From the NCBI GenBank assembly GCA_016721305.1, contig JADKIH010000002.1:385915-449914 (forward strand): a DNA stretch of 64,000 nt, given 5' to 3'. A model generated the notes under the pieces. The model did no database searches. It saw nothing but the letters and a program-made list of their open reading frames with translations, and was not told the DNA's origin. This document shows positions 11,214-20,767 of the stretch, one piece after another. Both the position numbers and the translations under genes were made by a program. The stretch's first letter is position 1; each line of letters starts with the position of its first letter. Origin of the DNA: Bacteroidota bacterium. GTDB taxonomy: Bacteria > Bacteroidota > Bacteroidia > AKYH767-A > 2013-40CM-41-45.

Positions 11214-11990
11214 ATGAAAAAGAACAAAATCATTTTTATCACCGGCGCTACTTCAGGATTTGGCAAATCGATTGCCTATAAGTTTGCGCAGCATGGATTC
11301 CATCTTATTCTGAACGGAAGACGCGAAGACCGGCTACGGGAAATTGAAAAAGATCTGACCGAACAATTCGGCACAAAAGTTATTTCGCTGCCCTTCGATG
11401 TGAGAGATCAGCAAGCGGCGATAAACTCAATTGATTCTTTGCCGCACGATTGGAAGAAGATAGATGTGCTGGTTAATAATGCAGGACTGGCAGCAGGCTT
11501 ATCGACTATCCAGGACGGACAAACTACCGATTGGGATTTAATGATCGACACGAATGTAAAAGGACTGCTTTACGTATCGAAGCAGATTATGCCTTTGATG
11601 ATTGCCGAAGGTTCCGGACATATCATCAATATGAGTTCCATTGCGGGCAAGGAAGTTTACAAAAACGGAAATGTTTACTGTGCGACAAAGTATGCTGTTG
11701 ATGCCATTACTAAAAGTATGCGTATCGACTTGCTCGAGCACGGCATTAAAGTAACTTCGATCGACCCCGGAGCAGCAGAGACCGAATTCGCTCTTGTCCG
11801 TTTTCATGGAGACAAGGAGAGAGCAAAGAAGACATACGAAGGCTACTCCCCACTTACGCCGGAAGATATCGCCGATATTGTATTCTTTGCAGCGACACGT
11901 CCGCCACACGTTGTACTTAATGACATTGTCGTTACATGTACGGCGCAGGCTAATACGATGTACTTTCATAAAGAAACACCGAAGAGTTAA
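11214..11990 (+). CDS. Short-chain dehydrogenase/reductase (YdfG-like)
   Basis: NAD(P)-dependent oxidoreductase, 258 residues, classical SDR. The nucleotide-binding motif TGATSGFG is at residues 10-17, NNAG follows strand 4 (about residue 88), and the catalytic Ser-Tyr-Lys is formed by S142, Y155 and K159 (SSIAGKEVYKNGNVYCATK). The arginine pair after strand 2 (NGRRED) suggests NADP. Overall it resembles the YdfG group of 3-hydroxy acid / serine dehydrogenases. It starts 18 bases after the permease stop and is probably cotranscribed with it, which would fit a role in amino acid metabolism. The substrate is inferred only. Confidence 0.88.
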   Translation: MKKNKIIFITGATSGFGKSIAYKFAQHGFHLILNGRREDRLREIEKDLTEQFGTKVISLPFDVRDQQAAINSIDSLPHDWKKIDVLVNNAGLAAGLSTIQDGQTTDWDLMIDTNVKGLLYVSKQIMPLMIAEGSGHIINMSSIAGKEVYKNGNVYCATKYAVDAITKSMRIDLLEHGIKVTSIDPGAAETEFALVRFHGDKERAKKTYEGYSPLTPEDIADIVFFAATRPPHVVLNDIVVTCTAQANTMYFHKETPKS

Positions 11991-12181
11991 TTTCACCGGC
12001 TTAACCTAAATCGGGAATAAAAGCTATCCTATGCCCTGTGCCCGGTATGTCAGGCTGGAAATTAACATTAACATCACGACTCTTTTATGTATGAATAAAA
12101 GATGATTTCCAAGGACAAAAAGGGAATGGCAATGCCTCCTTTTTCTTGTGATATTTCGCTTTTTTGTCCATCTTGCAACAC

Positions 12182-13806
12182 ATGCCAAAATTGAAATTTT
12201 CATTTCCGACACTCGGTGCAAGCATACTCACCGGATTGCTGCTTTGGCTGGCATGGCCTGATCATGGATTTACTCCGTTGATCTTTGTTGCCTTTGTTCC
12301 TCTTCTATTCACCGAGCACGCTCAGGCAATTTCCAAAAAGAAAAAAAACGCCTGGAGAATGTTTGGCAACTTTTACATTGCCATGCTTACGTGGAATATT
12401 CTCACAACTTGGTGGGTTTATTATGCTTCCGATGTGGGCAGTTATGTTGCCATTGGTCTGAATAGTTTTTTCATGGCTATTATCTGGCAACTTTTCTTTG
12501 TTGTTAAAAGAAATAATGGTCATGCGATAGGATATACTGTGCTCGTTTTATTCTGGGTAGCCTTTGAACACCTTCACCTGAATTGGGAAATCAGTTGGCC
12601 ATGGCTTACACTGGGAAATGTATTTGCCACTCACCCTTCCTGGGTTCAATGGTATGAATTTACAGGGGCTCTTGGAGGTTCTCTCTGGGTCTTAGTCATC
12701 AATTTATTGATGTTTCAATTGCTCAAAAATTCATGGTATTGCGACCTGCTTTTGAAACTCCGAAAGATCAATGTATTCATCCTCTCCATCTTCGTTTTTA
12801 TTTTGCTGGCAGGACCGCTTATTCTTTCGTTGTATCTCTACTACAATCATACCGACAAGGGCTCACCGATCGAAGTAGTCGTTGTGCAACCCAATATCGA
12901 TCCGTATAACGAGAAGTTTAATGGCAACGGACCGGATCAGCTGGCAAAGATTCTTCGAATATCAGCAACGGTGATCGATAGCAATACAAAGTTCTTATTT
13001 GCACCTGAGACTGCACTGCCTGATGGTATTTGGGAAGATCGGATTGAAACAGACGGCTCCGTCCGTACCATTCGAAAATTCCTGGATGGCTTTCCGCACA
13101 TGAATTTCATTACCGGACTTACTTCTTTTCAGGAGTACGACGACTCTACAAAAATTTCTCTTACTGCCAGAAAATTTGATAACGGCTCAAACTACTTCGA
13201 CGTTTATAATTCTGCCATGATCATTGGCAACGCTGAACCCGTTCAGATCTATCATAAAAGTCGTCTTGTTCCCGGAGTTGAAAAAATGCCATACCCGCAA
13301 TTCTTTAAGTTCCTGGAAAATATGCGATCGACAAAGGTGGTACTTCCGGTTCTTTGGGTACTCAGCCTTATCGTACGAATCTGATCGGAATGGAAGGCAC
13401 TCGTGTGGCACCATCTATTTGTTATGAATCGATCTATGGTGCATTTATGAGCGGATACATGCGCGACTCAGCTGAATTTATCGGTGTCATTACCAACGAC
13501 GGTTGGTGGGGCGATACACCCGGCTATCGCCAGCATATGAATGATGGGCGGTTGCTCGCTGTTGAATTCCGGAAGAGCGTGGCGCGTTCTGCCAATACCG
13601 GTATCTCCTGTTTTATCAATCAGCGTGGCGATGTAGTTCAGAAGATGGAATGGTGGACGGAAGATGCGATCAAACAAACTATTTACAAGAATAACATCAT
13701 TACTTTTTATGCTAAACACGGTGATTTCATCGGTTTTGTGTGCTCCTTCCTTACTGTGACTCTTCTTCTTTATTTTATTTTAAAGAGACTAATCGGGCTG
13801 TTTTAG
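12182..13806 (+). CDS. lnt: Apolipoprotein N-acyltransferase (one-base frameshift)
   Basis: Adds the third acyl chain to the N-terminal cysteine of lipoproteins at the inner membrane. The N-terminal third has several membrane segments; the C-terminal part is a nitrilase domain. The catalytic triad is visible: Glu in FAPETALPDG (about residue 275), Lys in YHKSRLVPG (about 357) and Cys in APSICYES (about 412). The frame breaks at 13321. Adding one T gives ENYAIDKGGTSGSLGTQPYR and joins the two parts. A last membrane segment closes the protein. ATG 12182 is chosen; upstream in-frame codons offer only TTG. Length about 540 residues, normal for the family. Confidence 0.93.
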
Positions 13807-13879
13807 CAACTCGCATTTAACCGCTTCATTTTTAAGGCTGTAGCGTCCGCTCATTTTTCTGTCCCTCGGCAATAAATCG

Positions 13880-13887
13880 TAAATTTG
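13880..13887 (+). promoter_or_regulatory. -7 box for lpd
   Basis: TAAATTTG matches TAnnTTTG and lies 34 bases before the lpd ATG. Confidence 0.55.
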
Positions 13888-13921
13888 CGCTCTCATTCTT
13901 AATGAATGTTTTGTAGACAAG

Positions 13922-15326
13922 ATGGAAAAATTTGATGTAGCAATTATCGGTTCCGGCCCCGGAGGTTATGTAGCAGCAATTCGTTGCGCGCAATTAGGCA
14001 TGAAAGTCGCGCTGATCGAAAAGTATGCAACGCTCGGGGGAACATGTTTGAATGTTGGCTGTATTCCATCGAAAGCTTTGCTCGACTCTTCCGAACATTA
14101 TTTCAATGCAGCTCATTCATTCAAGACACATGGCATTTTACTGAAAGATCTGAAAGTCGATTTGCCGGCGATGATTGCTCGTAAAAATGACGTGGTGAAA
14201 CAGAATACCGAAGGCATTAATTTCCTGATGAAGAAAAACAAGATTCAGGTAATCCGCGGGACTGCATCTTTTGAAACGGCGAATACAATTGCCGTTGTTT
14301 CCGAGAACAATGAGAAATCAGTTATCGAAACAAAGAATACAATTATTGCAACAGGCTCGAAGCCTTCTGCATTGAAAGGAATTGATGTTGACAAAAATCG
14401 CATCATTACTTCTACCGAAGCCTTAAATCTGAAAGAGATTCCGTCACACATGATCATTATCGGCGGTGGCGTAATTGGCCTTGAGTTGGGTTCGGTTTAT
14501 GCGCGAATGGGTGCAAAAATTTCTGTCATTGAATTTACCGATTCTATTATCGGAACAATGGATCGCTCCCTTGGAAAAGAGTTGCAAAAGTCATTGCAGA
14601 AAATCGGATTCGAATTTTATCTTAGTCACAAAGTAACAGGAGCATCGGTAAAAGGGAAGAAAGTAATGGTGACAGCCGACGGTCCTGCCGATAAAAAATT
14701 AACTCTCGAAGGCGATTATTGCTTATTGAGTGTCGGTCGACGTCCTTTCACCGAAGGGTTTACAATTGGAAAAAGCCGGAGTGAAACTCGATGACAGGGG
14801 AAGAATAGCTGTTGACGAACATCTGATGACGAATGTTCCCGGCATTTATGCAATCGGCGACGTCGTACGTGGCGCAATGCTCGCGCATAAGGCCGAAGAA
14901 GAAGGTGTTTTTGTTGCCGAGGTGTTAGCCGGACAAAAGCCACATATAAACTATTTGCTCATTCCGGGTGTTGTGTACACATGGCCGGAAGTTGCAGCTG
15001 TAGGTTTTACCGAAGAAGAATTGAAATCGCTTAAACGTGAATATAAATCAGGCTCGTTTCCTTTCAAAGCCAGCGGTCGTGCCCGTGCAAGCATGGACAT
15101 GGATGGTTTTGTAAAAGTACTTGCCGACAAACAAACCGATGAAATACTCGGCGTACACATGATTGGCCCCCGTGTTGCCGATATGATTGCCGAAGCCGTT
15201 GTTGCCATGGAATTCCGCGCCAGCGCTGAAGACATCGCAAGAATGAGCCATGCGCATCCGACGTATACGGAAGTGTTTAAAGAGGCTTGTTTGGCGGCGA
15301 CGGAGGGGAGAGCGTTGCACAGTTAG
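13922..15326 (+). CDS. lpd: Dihydrolipoyl dehydrogenase (one-base frameshift)
   Basis: E3 flavoprotein of the pyruvate and 2-oxoglutarate dehydrogenase complexes and the glycine cleavage system; it reoxidises dihydrolipoamide with NAD+. The FAD motif GSGPGG is at residues 10-15, the redox disulfide is C42-C47 (GGTCLNVGCIPSK), the NAD motif GGGVIG is near residue 182, and the C-terminal HAHPTYTE supplies the active-site His-Glu pair. The frame breaks at 14759-14761, where TTT should read TT: removing one T gives TEGLQLEKAGVKL. This is one of the few breaks in the window caused by an extra base. Joined length about 468 residues, as usual. The stop is followed at once by a heptamer repeat block. 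Confidence 0.95.
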
Positions 15327-15440
15327 GATTGAAGATTGAAGATTGAAGATTGAAAATTGAAAATTGAAAATTGAAAATTGAAAATTTGGCAAACACTTTC
15401 CGAATCGCCAATATTCAATGTTCAATCTTCAATCTTCAAT
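15327..15440. repeat. ATTGAAG/ATTGAAA heptamer inverted-repeat block
   Basis: Starting at the base after the lpd stop are eight or so tandem 7-bp units (ATTGAAG changing to ATTGAAA) to about 15386, a spacer of about 24 bases, then inverted units (TTCAATC, TTCAATA) at 15410-15440 followed by an A run. The arms can form a long AT-rich hairpin between lpd and hemH. Confidence 0.88.
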
Positions 15441-15458
15441 AAAAAAAAAGAGCCCAAA

Positions 15459-16466
15459 ATGAAAACAGGAGTCCTTATCGTAAACCTTGGAACACCGGAC
15501 AGTGCTTCGGTTCCGGATGTCAGAAAATATTTGAGCGAATTTTTGAATGATCCGCGAGTGATCGACATTTCTCCATTGGGGAGATGGATGCTCGTAAATC
15601 TGATCATTGTTCCGTTTCGCGCTTCGAAGTCGGCGAAATTATATTCGGAGATCTGGCGGAAAGACGGAAAGTCCCCTCTACTCTACTATAGCGAACAACA
15701 GGAAAAATTGTTGCGCGATAAATTGGGTAACGAATACCATTTGGAAATGGCTATGCGTTATCAAAGTCCATCGATTGCTTCAGCGCTGGAGAAGTTTCAT
15801 AAGAATTTTTACAAGAAAATAATCGTCCTCCCTTTATTTCCACAGTATGCATCGGCATCGACAGGTTCCGTTCACGAAGAAATAATGCGCATTATCAGCA
15901 AGTGGGAAATTATTCCGGAAATAGAATTTATCAATAGCTTCTGCGATCATCCTGCATTTATCGAATCATTTACCGAAGTTGGAAAGCGATACAATTACAA
16001 CGAATACGATCATGTAATGATGAGCTTCCATGGATTACCGGAGCGACAAATCCGAAAGGGTGACACGCAGGACCATTGCATGAAAGATCATTGTTGCGAT
16101 ACTCTGACTGACAAAAATGCATTTTGCTACCGTGCGCAATGTCATCAAACGGCACGAAAACTTGCCGAAGCGCTGGGAATTCCGAAAGAGAAATATACGA
16201 TCAGTTTTCAGTCACGCCTTGGCAAGACGCCGTGGATTCGTCCTTATTCCGACGATGTGATTCGTGAGCGAGCTAAAAAGGGCGACAAGAAAATTTTGAT
16301 TTTCGCTCCTGCATTTGTGAGTGATTGTCTTGAAACGATACACGAGCTAGGCGTTGAATATAGCGACTTGTTTAAAGAGCATGGCGGGGAGAAATTGCAG
16401 TTAGTGGAGAGTTTGAATGATTCGCCTAGGTGGATTGAGGGGATGAAGAAGCTTATTTTGGGGTAG
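15459..16466 (+). CDS. hemH: Ferrochelatase
   Basis: Last step of heme synthesis: inserts Fe(II) into protoporphyrin IX. 335 residues from ATG 15459; an open frame extends upstream to 15378 but that part is translated repeat. Family motifs are GVLIVNLGTPDS at the N-terminus, PLFPQYASASTGS in the middle, the catalytic SFHGLPER and FAPAFVSDCLETIHEL near the end. After SFHGLPER there is a cysteine-rich segment (DHCMKDHCCD, then FCYRAQC), five cysteines in about 22 residues. Similar internal clusters bind [2Fe-2S] in some bacterial ferrochelatases, so a cluster is possible here but not shown. Confidence 0.96.
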   Translation: MKTGVLIVNLGTPDSASVPDVRKYLSEFLNDPRVIDISPLGRWMLVNLIIVPFRASKSAKLYSEIWRKDGKSPLLYYSEQQEKLLRDKLGNEYHLEMAMRYQSPSIASALEKFHKNFYKKIIVLPLFPQYASASTGSVHEEIMRIISKWEIIPEIEFINSFCDHPAFIESFTEVGKRYNYNEYDHVMMSFHGLPERQIRKGDTQDHCMKDHCCDTLTDKNAFCYRAQCHQTARKLAEALGIPKEKYTISFQSRLGKTPWIRPYSDDVIRERAKKGDKKILIFAPAFVSDCLETIHELGVEYSDLFKEHGGEKLQLVESLNDSPRWIEGMKKLILG

Positions 16467-16488
16467 ATTTTTGAGAGTGTTTTTTTTT

Positions 16489-16563
16489 AAACACTAAGTT
16501 CACTAAGTTCACGAGAAGAACACTTAAGTTTAATATACCACTAAGACACTAAGGCACTAAGGA
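16489..16563. repeat. ACTAAGTTC / ACACTAAG short tandem repeats
   Basis: Two short blocks between hemH and pabB: two copies of a 9-bp CACTAAGTT unit at about 16491-16510 and three 8-bp units (ACTAAGAC, ACTAAGGC, ACTAAGGA) at 16540-16563. The last unit supplies AAGGAG directly before the pabB start. Confidence 0.75.
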
Positions 16564-16566
16564 GTG

Positions 16567-17859
16567 ATGAGGAAAATTGTCAGCAGGCATCTTACGGAAG
16601 GCGTATCGGCTGAGCAATTGTTGGCTTGGGGAGAGCGGTTTGAATTCTGTGCTTTGTTAAATAGTAATACCGGCATCATTCCTAATCAGGATGCATACCA
16701 TCGCTTTGATTTATTGATGGCTTGCGGGGAATTGGAATGTTTTACGACATCTGACGATCCGTTTGCGCTTTTGAAGAAAGTACATACTGAGAAGAAAGAC
16801 TGGCTGATCACACTATTTTCATATGATTTAAAGAATAAGATTGAAAAACTTTCTTCAGAGAATTACGATGGGTTAAACAACCCGGAATTTCTCATTGTAC
16901 GTCCAAGATATTTAGTCAGCATCGAAGGCGACGAAATCAGTTTCCATTTCGACGAGAGTGAAAAGGAAATCAATCCTCAGTCGATGCTGAACGATATACT
17001 CCATTCTGAACTCCGGCCGAAGCAGGAAGATTCGTATTCGATTCGTTCGAGAGTTGAGAGAGCGGATTACATCACGGCCGTTAATCATATCAAAGATCAT
17101 ATTCAGCGTGGCGATATTTACGAGATGAATTATTGCCAGGAATTTTTTTCCGAGCAAGCAACGATAGACCCGATCTACTCCTACCTCCGACTGAATTCAC
17201 TTTCACCAATGCCTTTTAGTGTCTTTTTAAAACACGGAAAGAGCTATTTGCTTTCGGCTAGCCCGGAGAGATATTTGGCCGGAAGAGGACACAAACTCAT
17301 TTCACAACCGATCAAAGGAACGGCACGACGCGGAAAAAGCGAAGAAGAAGATTCGGAAATCAAGAACAGATTACAACACGATCCGAAAGAGCAGTCGGAA
17401 AATGTCATGATCGTTGATTTGGTGCGAAATGATTTGTCGAGAACGGCTGCTCGTGGAAGTGTTCGAGTGGAAGAACTTTTCGGAATCAGAACTTATACGC
17501 AATTGCATCAGATGGTATCGACGATTGTTTCGGAAAAAGGTGATGGTTTTCATCCGGCCGATGTTATCCGAACAAGCTTCCCGATGGGATCAATGACGGG
17601 AGCGCCGAAAATTCGCGCGATGGAAATTATCGAAGAGAACGAAAAAACAAAACGCGGCTGGTATTCAGGCAGCGTCGGATACATGATGCCAAGTGGCGAT
17701 TTCGATTTGAATGTGATTATTCGAAGCATGCTTTACAACAGCGAGAATGGATATCTTTCCTACATGGCCGGAAGCGCTATTACCATCGGATCAAAGGCTT
17801 AGAAGGAATACGAAGAATGCTTGCTAAAAGCCGGCGCCTTTTTTAACTTAGCTCAATAA
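16567..17859 (+). CDS. pabB: Aminodeoxychorismate synthase component I (in-frame TAG near the 3' end)
   Basis: Makes 4-amino-4-deoxychorismate from chorismate for folate synthesis. The chorismate-binding domain fills residues about 150-410, with motifs QRGDIYEMNYCQEF, SASPERYL, QPIKGTARRG, DLVRNDLSR, and FPMGSMTGAPKIRAMEII. A TAG at 17800-17802 interrupts the frame after AITIGSKA, where family members usually have Glu. Translation past it continues KEYEECLLKAGALF-like residues to TAA at 17857-17859, six bases before tilS. So the last 19 residues are probably cut off by a G-to-T change, real or a sequence error. ATG 16567 is chosen because AAGGAG lies just upstream. Confidence 0.88.
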
Positions 17860-17865
17860 GAATCC

Positions 17866-19227
17866 ATGGCCAGATCGTTGTCCGAAAATTTTCTCGCTTT
17901 TATCCGTGAAAAATCACTCGTCAGAAAAGGCGGCAAAGTACTTTTGACGGTAAGTGGCGGACTTGACTCAACGACGATGGCCCATCTTTTTGCCAAGAGT
18001 GGAATTCCATTTGGCATTGCTCACTGCAATTTTTCGCTTCGCGGAAAAGAGTCGGACGGAGATCAGCTATTTGTTGAAAAGCTGGCGAAGAAACTGGGCG
18101 TTGAATTTCACACCGTTCAATTCCGGACAAAAGAATTTGCGAAAAAGAATAAGCTTTCTGTTCAGGAAGCAGCACGGAATTTACGCTACGAATGGTTTGA
18201 AAAAATCCGACACGATTTCCACTACGACGTTATCGCAACGGCACATCATCGCGACGATTCGACCGAAACTTTTTTCATCAATCTGATTCGCGGAACCGGA
18301 ACAGCCGGACTGAAAGGCATTCCTGTTAAGAATGGCAAAATTATTCGACCGTTACTTTTTGCCGGTCGCACAGAAATAGAAAGTTGGGCGAAGAAAAAGA
18401 AAATCAAATTTCGAGAGGATTCTTCGAACGCCGATGACGCTTATCTGAGAAATTCTCTTCGTCATCATCTTCTGCCCTATTTTAAGGCGAACGAAACTAA
18501 GTTCGACGAAAAGATTCAGGACGTGATGGGTTATTTTGAATTCATCGATGGTTTTATCCGGAAGAATCTAAACGAATGGAAAAAGAATAACGTCAGAAGA
18601 CTGAATGATCACAACGAGGCCATTCCACTGAACAAATTAAGGAAGCAGGAATCGCCGGATCGCTTCCTCTCGCTCCTGCTCCATTCATATGGAATTACCA
18701 ATCTGGATAGCCATCGGATTTTGGCAGCACAATCGGCCGGAAAGGTGTTCCATTCCGGAAAATTCCGCCTGCTTTTCGACCGGGACGAGCTCATTTTGCA
18801 GACCGGAAAGGAATACGAGTCCGACACCTTAGAGATCGACCTGATTCCTACGGAGTTCCGTCGTGGTGGCAAGTCATATATCCTTCAATTCCTCAATGCC
18901 GAGCGGCTCGACCATATTCCGAGAGAGACCAATATCCATGCGGTTGACGCGGGCAAACTGACGTTTCCGCTGACCGTTCGAAAGTGGCAGCCGGGCGATT
19001 CGTTCCACCCGTTTGGCATGAAAGGACGCAAAAAAGTAAGCGATTTTCTGATCGACCGGAAGGTGAATAAATTCGATAAAGAAATGACCCTCGTCCTCTT
19101 GTCGGGACAAAACATTGTCTGTATCTTGGGACATCGGATTGACGACCGTTTTAAGATCACTTCCGACACACACTCAGTTTTGAAAATAGAGATTTGTGAT
19201 GAGCACAGAGCAGACACCGATATTTGA
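17866..19227 (+). CDS. tilS: tRNA(Ile)-lysidine synthetase
   Basis: Converts C34 of the CAU-anticodon isoleucine tRNA to lysidine with ATP and lysine, so that it reads AUA. 453 residues. The PP-loop SGGLDS is at residues 30-35. The ATPase domain continues with HCNFSLRGKESDGD, ATAHHRDDSTETFFINLIRG and LRPLL-like segments, then the DSSN...LRNSLRHHLLP motif. The C-terminal TilS substrate-binding domain ends with MKGRKKVSDFLIDRKV and is complete. The gene is intact, starts six bases after the reconstructed pabB stop and overlaps the next gene by 29 bases. Confidence 0.96.
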   Translation: MARSLSENFLAFIREKSLVRKGGKVLLTVSGGLDSTTMAHLFAKSGIPFGIAHCNFSLRGKESDGDQLFVEKLAKKLGVEFHTVQFRTKEFAKKNKLSVQEAARNLRYEWFEKIRHDFHYDVIATAHHRDDSTETFFINLIRGTGTAGLKGIPVKNGKIIRPLLFAGRTEIESWAKKKKIKFREDSSNADDAYLRNSLRHHLLPYFKANETKFDEKIQDVMGYFEFIDGFIRKNLNEWKKNNVRRLNDHNEAIPLNKLRKQESPDRFLSLLLHSYGITNLDSHRILAAQSAGKVFHSGKFRLLFDRDELILQTGKEYESDTLEIDLIPTEFRRGGKSYILQFLNAERLDHIPRETNIHAVDAGKLTFPLTVRKWQPGDSFHPFGMKGRKKVSDFLIDRKVNKFDKEMTLVLLSGQNIVCILGHRIDDRFKITSDTHSVLKIEICDEHRADTDI

Positions 19228-19687
19228 AGAGAAACAATACTTAGGCTACAATCAGCTTAGTATGTTGCGTCGATTATCGTTGGCACTTTTTTGTTTTGGC
19301 CTGTACTGGTGGAAAGTAACGAATAATCACAACGGCGATTTGTTCTTTTTACTTGGCGTGATCATCATTGTAATCAGCATCCTTTTGCTTTTTGTCCTTC
19401 ACCTGAAAATTCGTGTTTTTAAAACTTATATCGAACTTGATGGTTTATGGACTACCAGACGAGTAAGTATCGAATTGAAAGACATTGTGAAAGTAGAACG
19501 AAAAAAATACAGCAGTTATCACTTGAATAATGCCGTATTTAACCTCCACCTGAGCGGCCTTGTTCGCTTTTACACCGGGGGGAATGAGGCAGTAGAAATT
19601 ACCGACACTAACGGTACCCCTTACCGGATCGGAACCCAGCGTCCGGTTGAACTTGAAAAAGTTTTACGGGAATTGACTACGGCATAA
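19199..19687 (+). CDS. Small membrane protein with a PH-like C-terminal region
   Basis: 162 residues. Two hydrophobic segments (about residues 28-45 and 50-70) are followed by a soluble, beta-rich part (IELDGLWTTRRVSIELKDIVKVE and RFYTGGNEAVEITDTNG), reminiscent of bacterial PH-domain (bPH) membrane proteins. No catalytic motif is seen. It overlaps the end of tilS by 29 bases, so it is probably translated from the same transcript. Start ATG 19199, with a GTG one codon before. Function unknown. Confidence 0.7.
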   Translation: MSTEQTPIFEEKQYLGYNQLSMLRRLSLALFCFGLYWWKVTNNHNGDLFFLLGVIIIVISILLLFVLHLKIRVFKTYIELDGLWTTRRVSIELKDIVKVERKKYSSYHLNNAVFNLHLSGLVRFYTGGNEAVEITDTNGTPYRIGTQRPVELEKVLRELTTA

Positions 19688-19746
19688 AATATTCCGTCTG
19701 CTCATTCGTCATTAAATCAAACCACTTAAACATTAAATATCTCTCT

Positions 19747-20322
19747 ATGAAAAAATACCTGATTTGGATAATCCTCGGCGTAGTCGTTCTCTTCCTGATT
19801 TCCGGCTACAATGGATTAGTTAGTTCTCGCGAAACCGTTAAATCGGCCTGGTCGAATGTTGAAACACAGTATCAACGTCGTTCTGACCTCATCCCTAATC
19901 TGGTGAGTACGGTTAAAGGCGCAGCTGATTTCGAAAAAGGAACGCTCGAAGCCGTTATCCAGGCACGTGCGAGTGCAACAAGTGTGCATCTCGACGCCAA
20001 CGATCTGACTCCTGAAAAGCTCCAGCAATTCCAGGCTGCTCAGCAACAAGTGAGCGGAGCATTAGGCCGTTTGCTGGCGGTAGCAGAAAGTTACCCTCAG
20101 TTAAAAGCTGTTGACGCTTTCCGTGATCTTCAGTCACAACTCGAAGGAACTGAAAATCGCATCACTGAATCACGCCGTCAGTTCAACGAAGCTGCAAAAG
20201 AATACAACACGGGACGTCAGCGTTTCCCACGTGTGATCATTGCATCTATCTTCGGCTTTAAAGATTACCCATACTTCAACGCTGATCAGGGAACTGAAAA
20301 AGCTCCAACGGTAAAATTCTAA
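19747..20322 (+). CDS. LemA family protein
   Basis: 191 residues. One N-terminal membrane segment (residues 5-22), then the LemA domain with the characteristic SYNGLVSSRETVKSAWSNVE-type start, YQRRSDLIPNLVSTVKG and the tail ESRRQFNEAAKEYNTGRQRFP. LemA proteins are helical-bundle, membrane-anchored proteins of unknown biochemical role. The next two genes encode TPM-domain proteins, the first starting one base inside this stop codon; LemA next to TPM genes is a recurrent pair in Bacteroidota. Intact. Confidence 0.93.
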   Translation: MKKYLIWIILGVVVLFLISGYNGLVSSRETVKSAWSNVETQYQRRSDLIPNLVSTVKGAADFEKGTLEAVIQARASATSVHLDANDLTPEKLQQFQAAQQQVSGALGRLLAVAESYPQLKAVDAFRDLQSQLEGTENRITESRRQFNEAAKEYNTGRQRFPRVIIASIFGFKDYPYFNADQGTEKAPTVKF

Positions 20323-20762
20323 TGGCTGCAAGCGATCAATTCACTGCTGAGGACCGCAAGGTTATTACAGCTGCCATTGCTGAAGCTGAAAAAAATACTT
20401 CAGGCGAAATTCGTCTGTACATTGAAGACAAATGCGGCGAGAACGTTTTGGATCGTGCCGCATTTGTTTTTTCTCAATTGGGAATGCAGAATACGAAAGA
20501 TCGCAATGGCGTCCTCTTTTATCTCGCTTTTGATTCACGCCAATTTGCCATTATCGGCGATGCAGGCATACATGCAAAGGTGAAAGATGATTTTTGGAAC
20601 GAAATAAAATCGATCATGGCCGAACACTTCAAGAAAGGCGAATTTGTCGCCGGCCTGTCGAAAGGTATTCGTATGTCGGGAGATGCCTTACAAAAACACT
20701 TCCCTTATCAGAGCAACGATAAGAATGAATTATCCGACGAAATCGTATTTAATAACAACTAA
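20322..20762 (+). CDS. TPM-domain protein, soluble
   Basis: 146 residues, all one TPM (TLP18.3/Psb32/MOLO-1) domain without signal peptide or membrane segment: SGEIRLYIED, RNGVLFYLAFDSRQFAIIGDAGI and FKKGEFVAGLSKGI are the usual motifs. The family has been linked to acid phosphatase activity and to membrane protein complex maintenance, but no role is proven here. The start codon overlaps the lemA stop by one base, and the gene is followed after five bases by a second TPM gene. Confidence 0.88.
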   Translation: MAASDQFTAEDRKVITAAIAEAEKNTSGEIRLYIEDKCGENVLDRAAFVFSQLGMQNTKDRNGVLFYLAFDSRQFAIIGDAGIHAKVKDDFWNEIKSIMAEHFKKGEFVAGLSKGIRMSGDALQKHFPYQSNDKNELSDEIVFNNN

Positions 20763-20767
20763 CAGCC

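Noticed and set aside
11996..12181. Small gene between the SDR and lnt
   Set aside because: Only short frames without start context or conserved features.
17800..17802. TAG reassigned to an amino acid
   Set aside because: lpd and hemH end at TAG with no homology beyond it, so TAG works as a stop in this genome.
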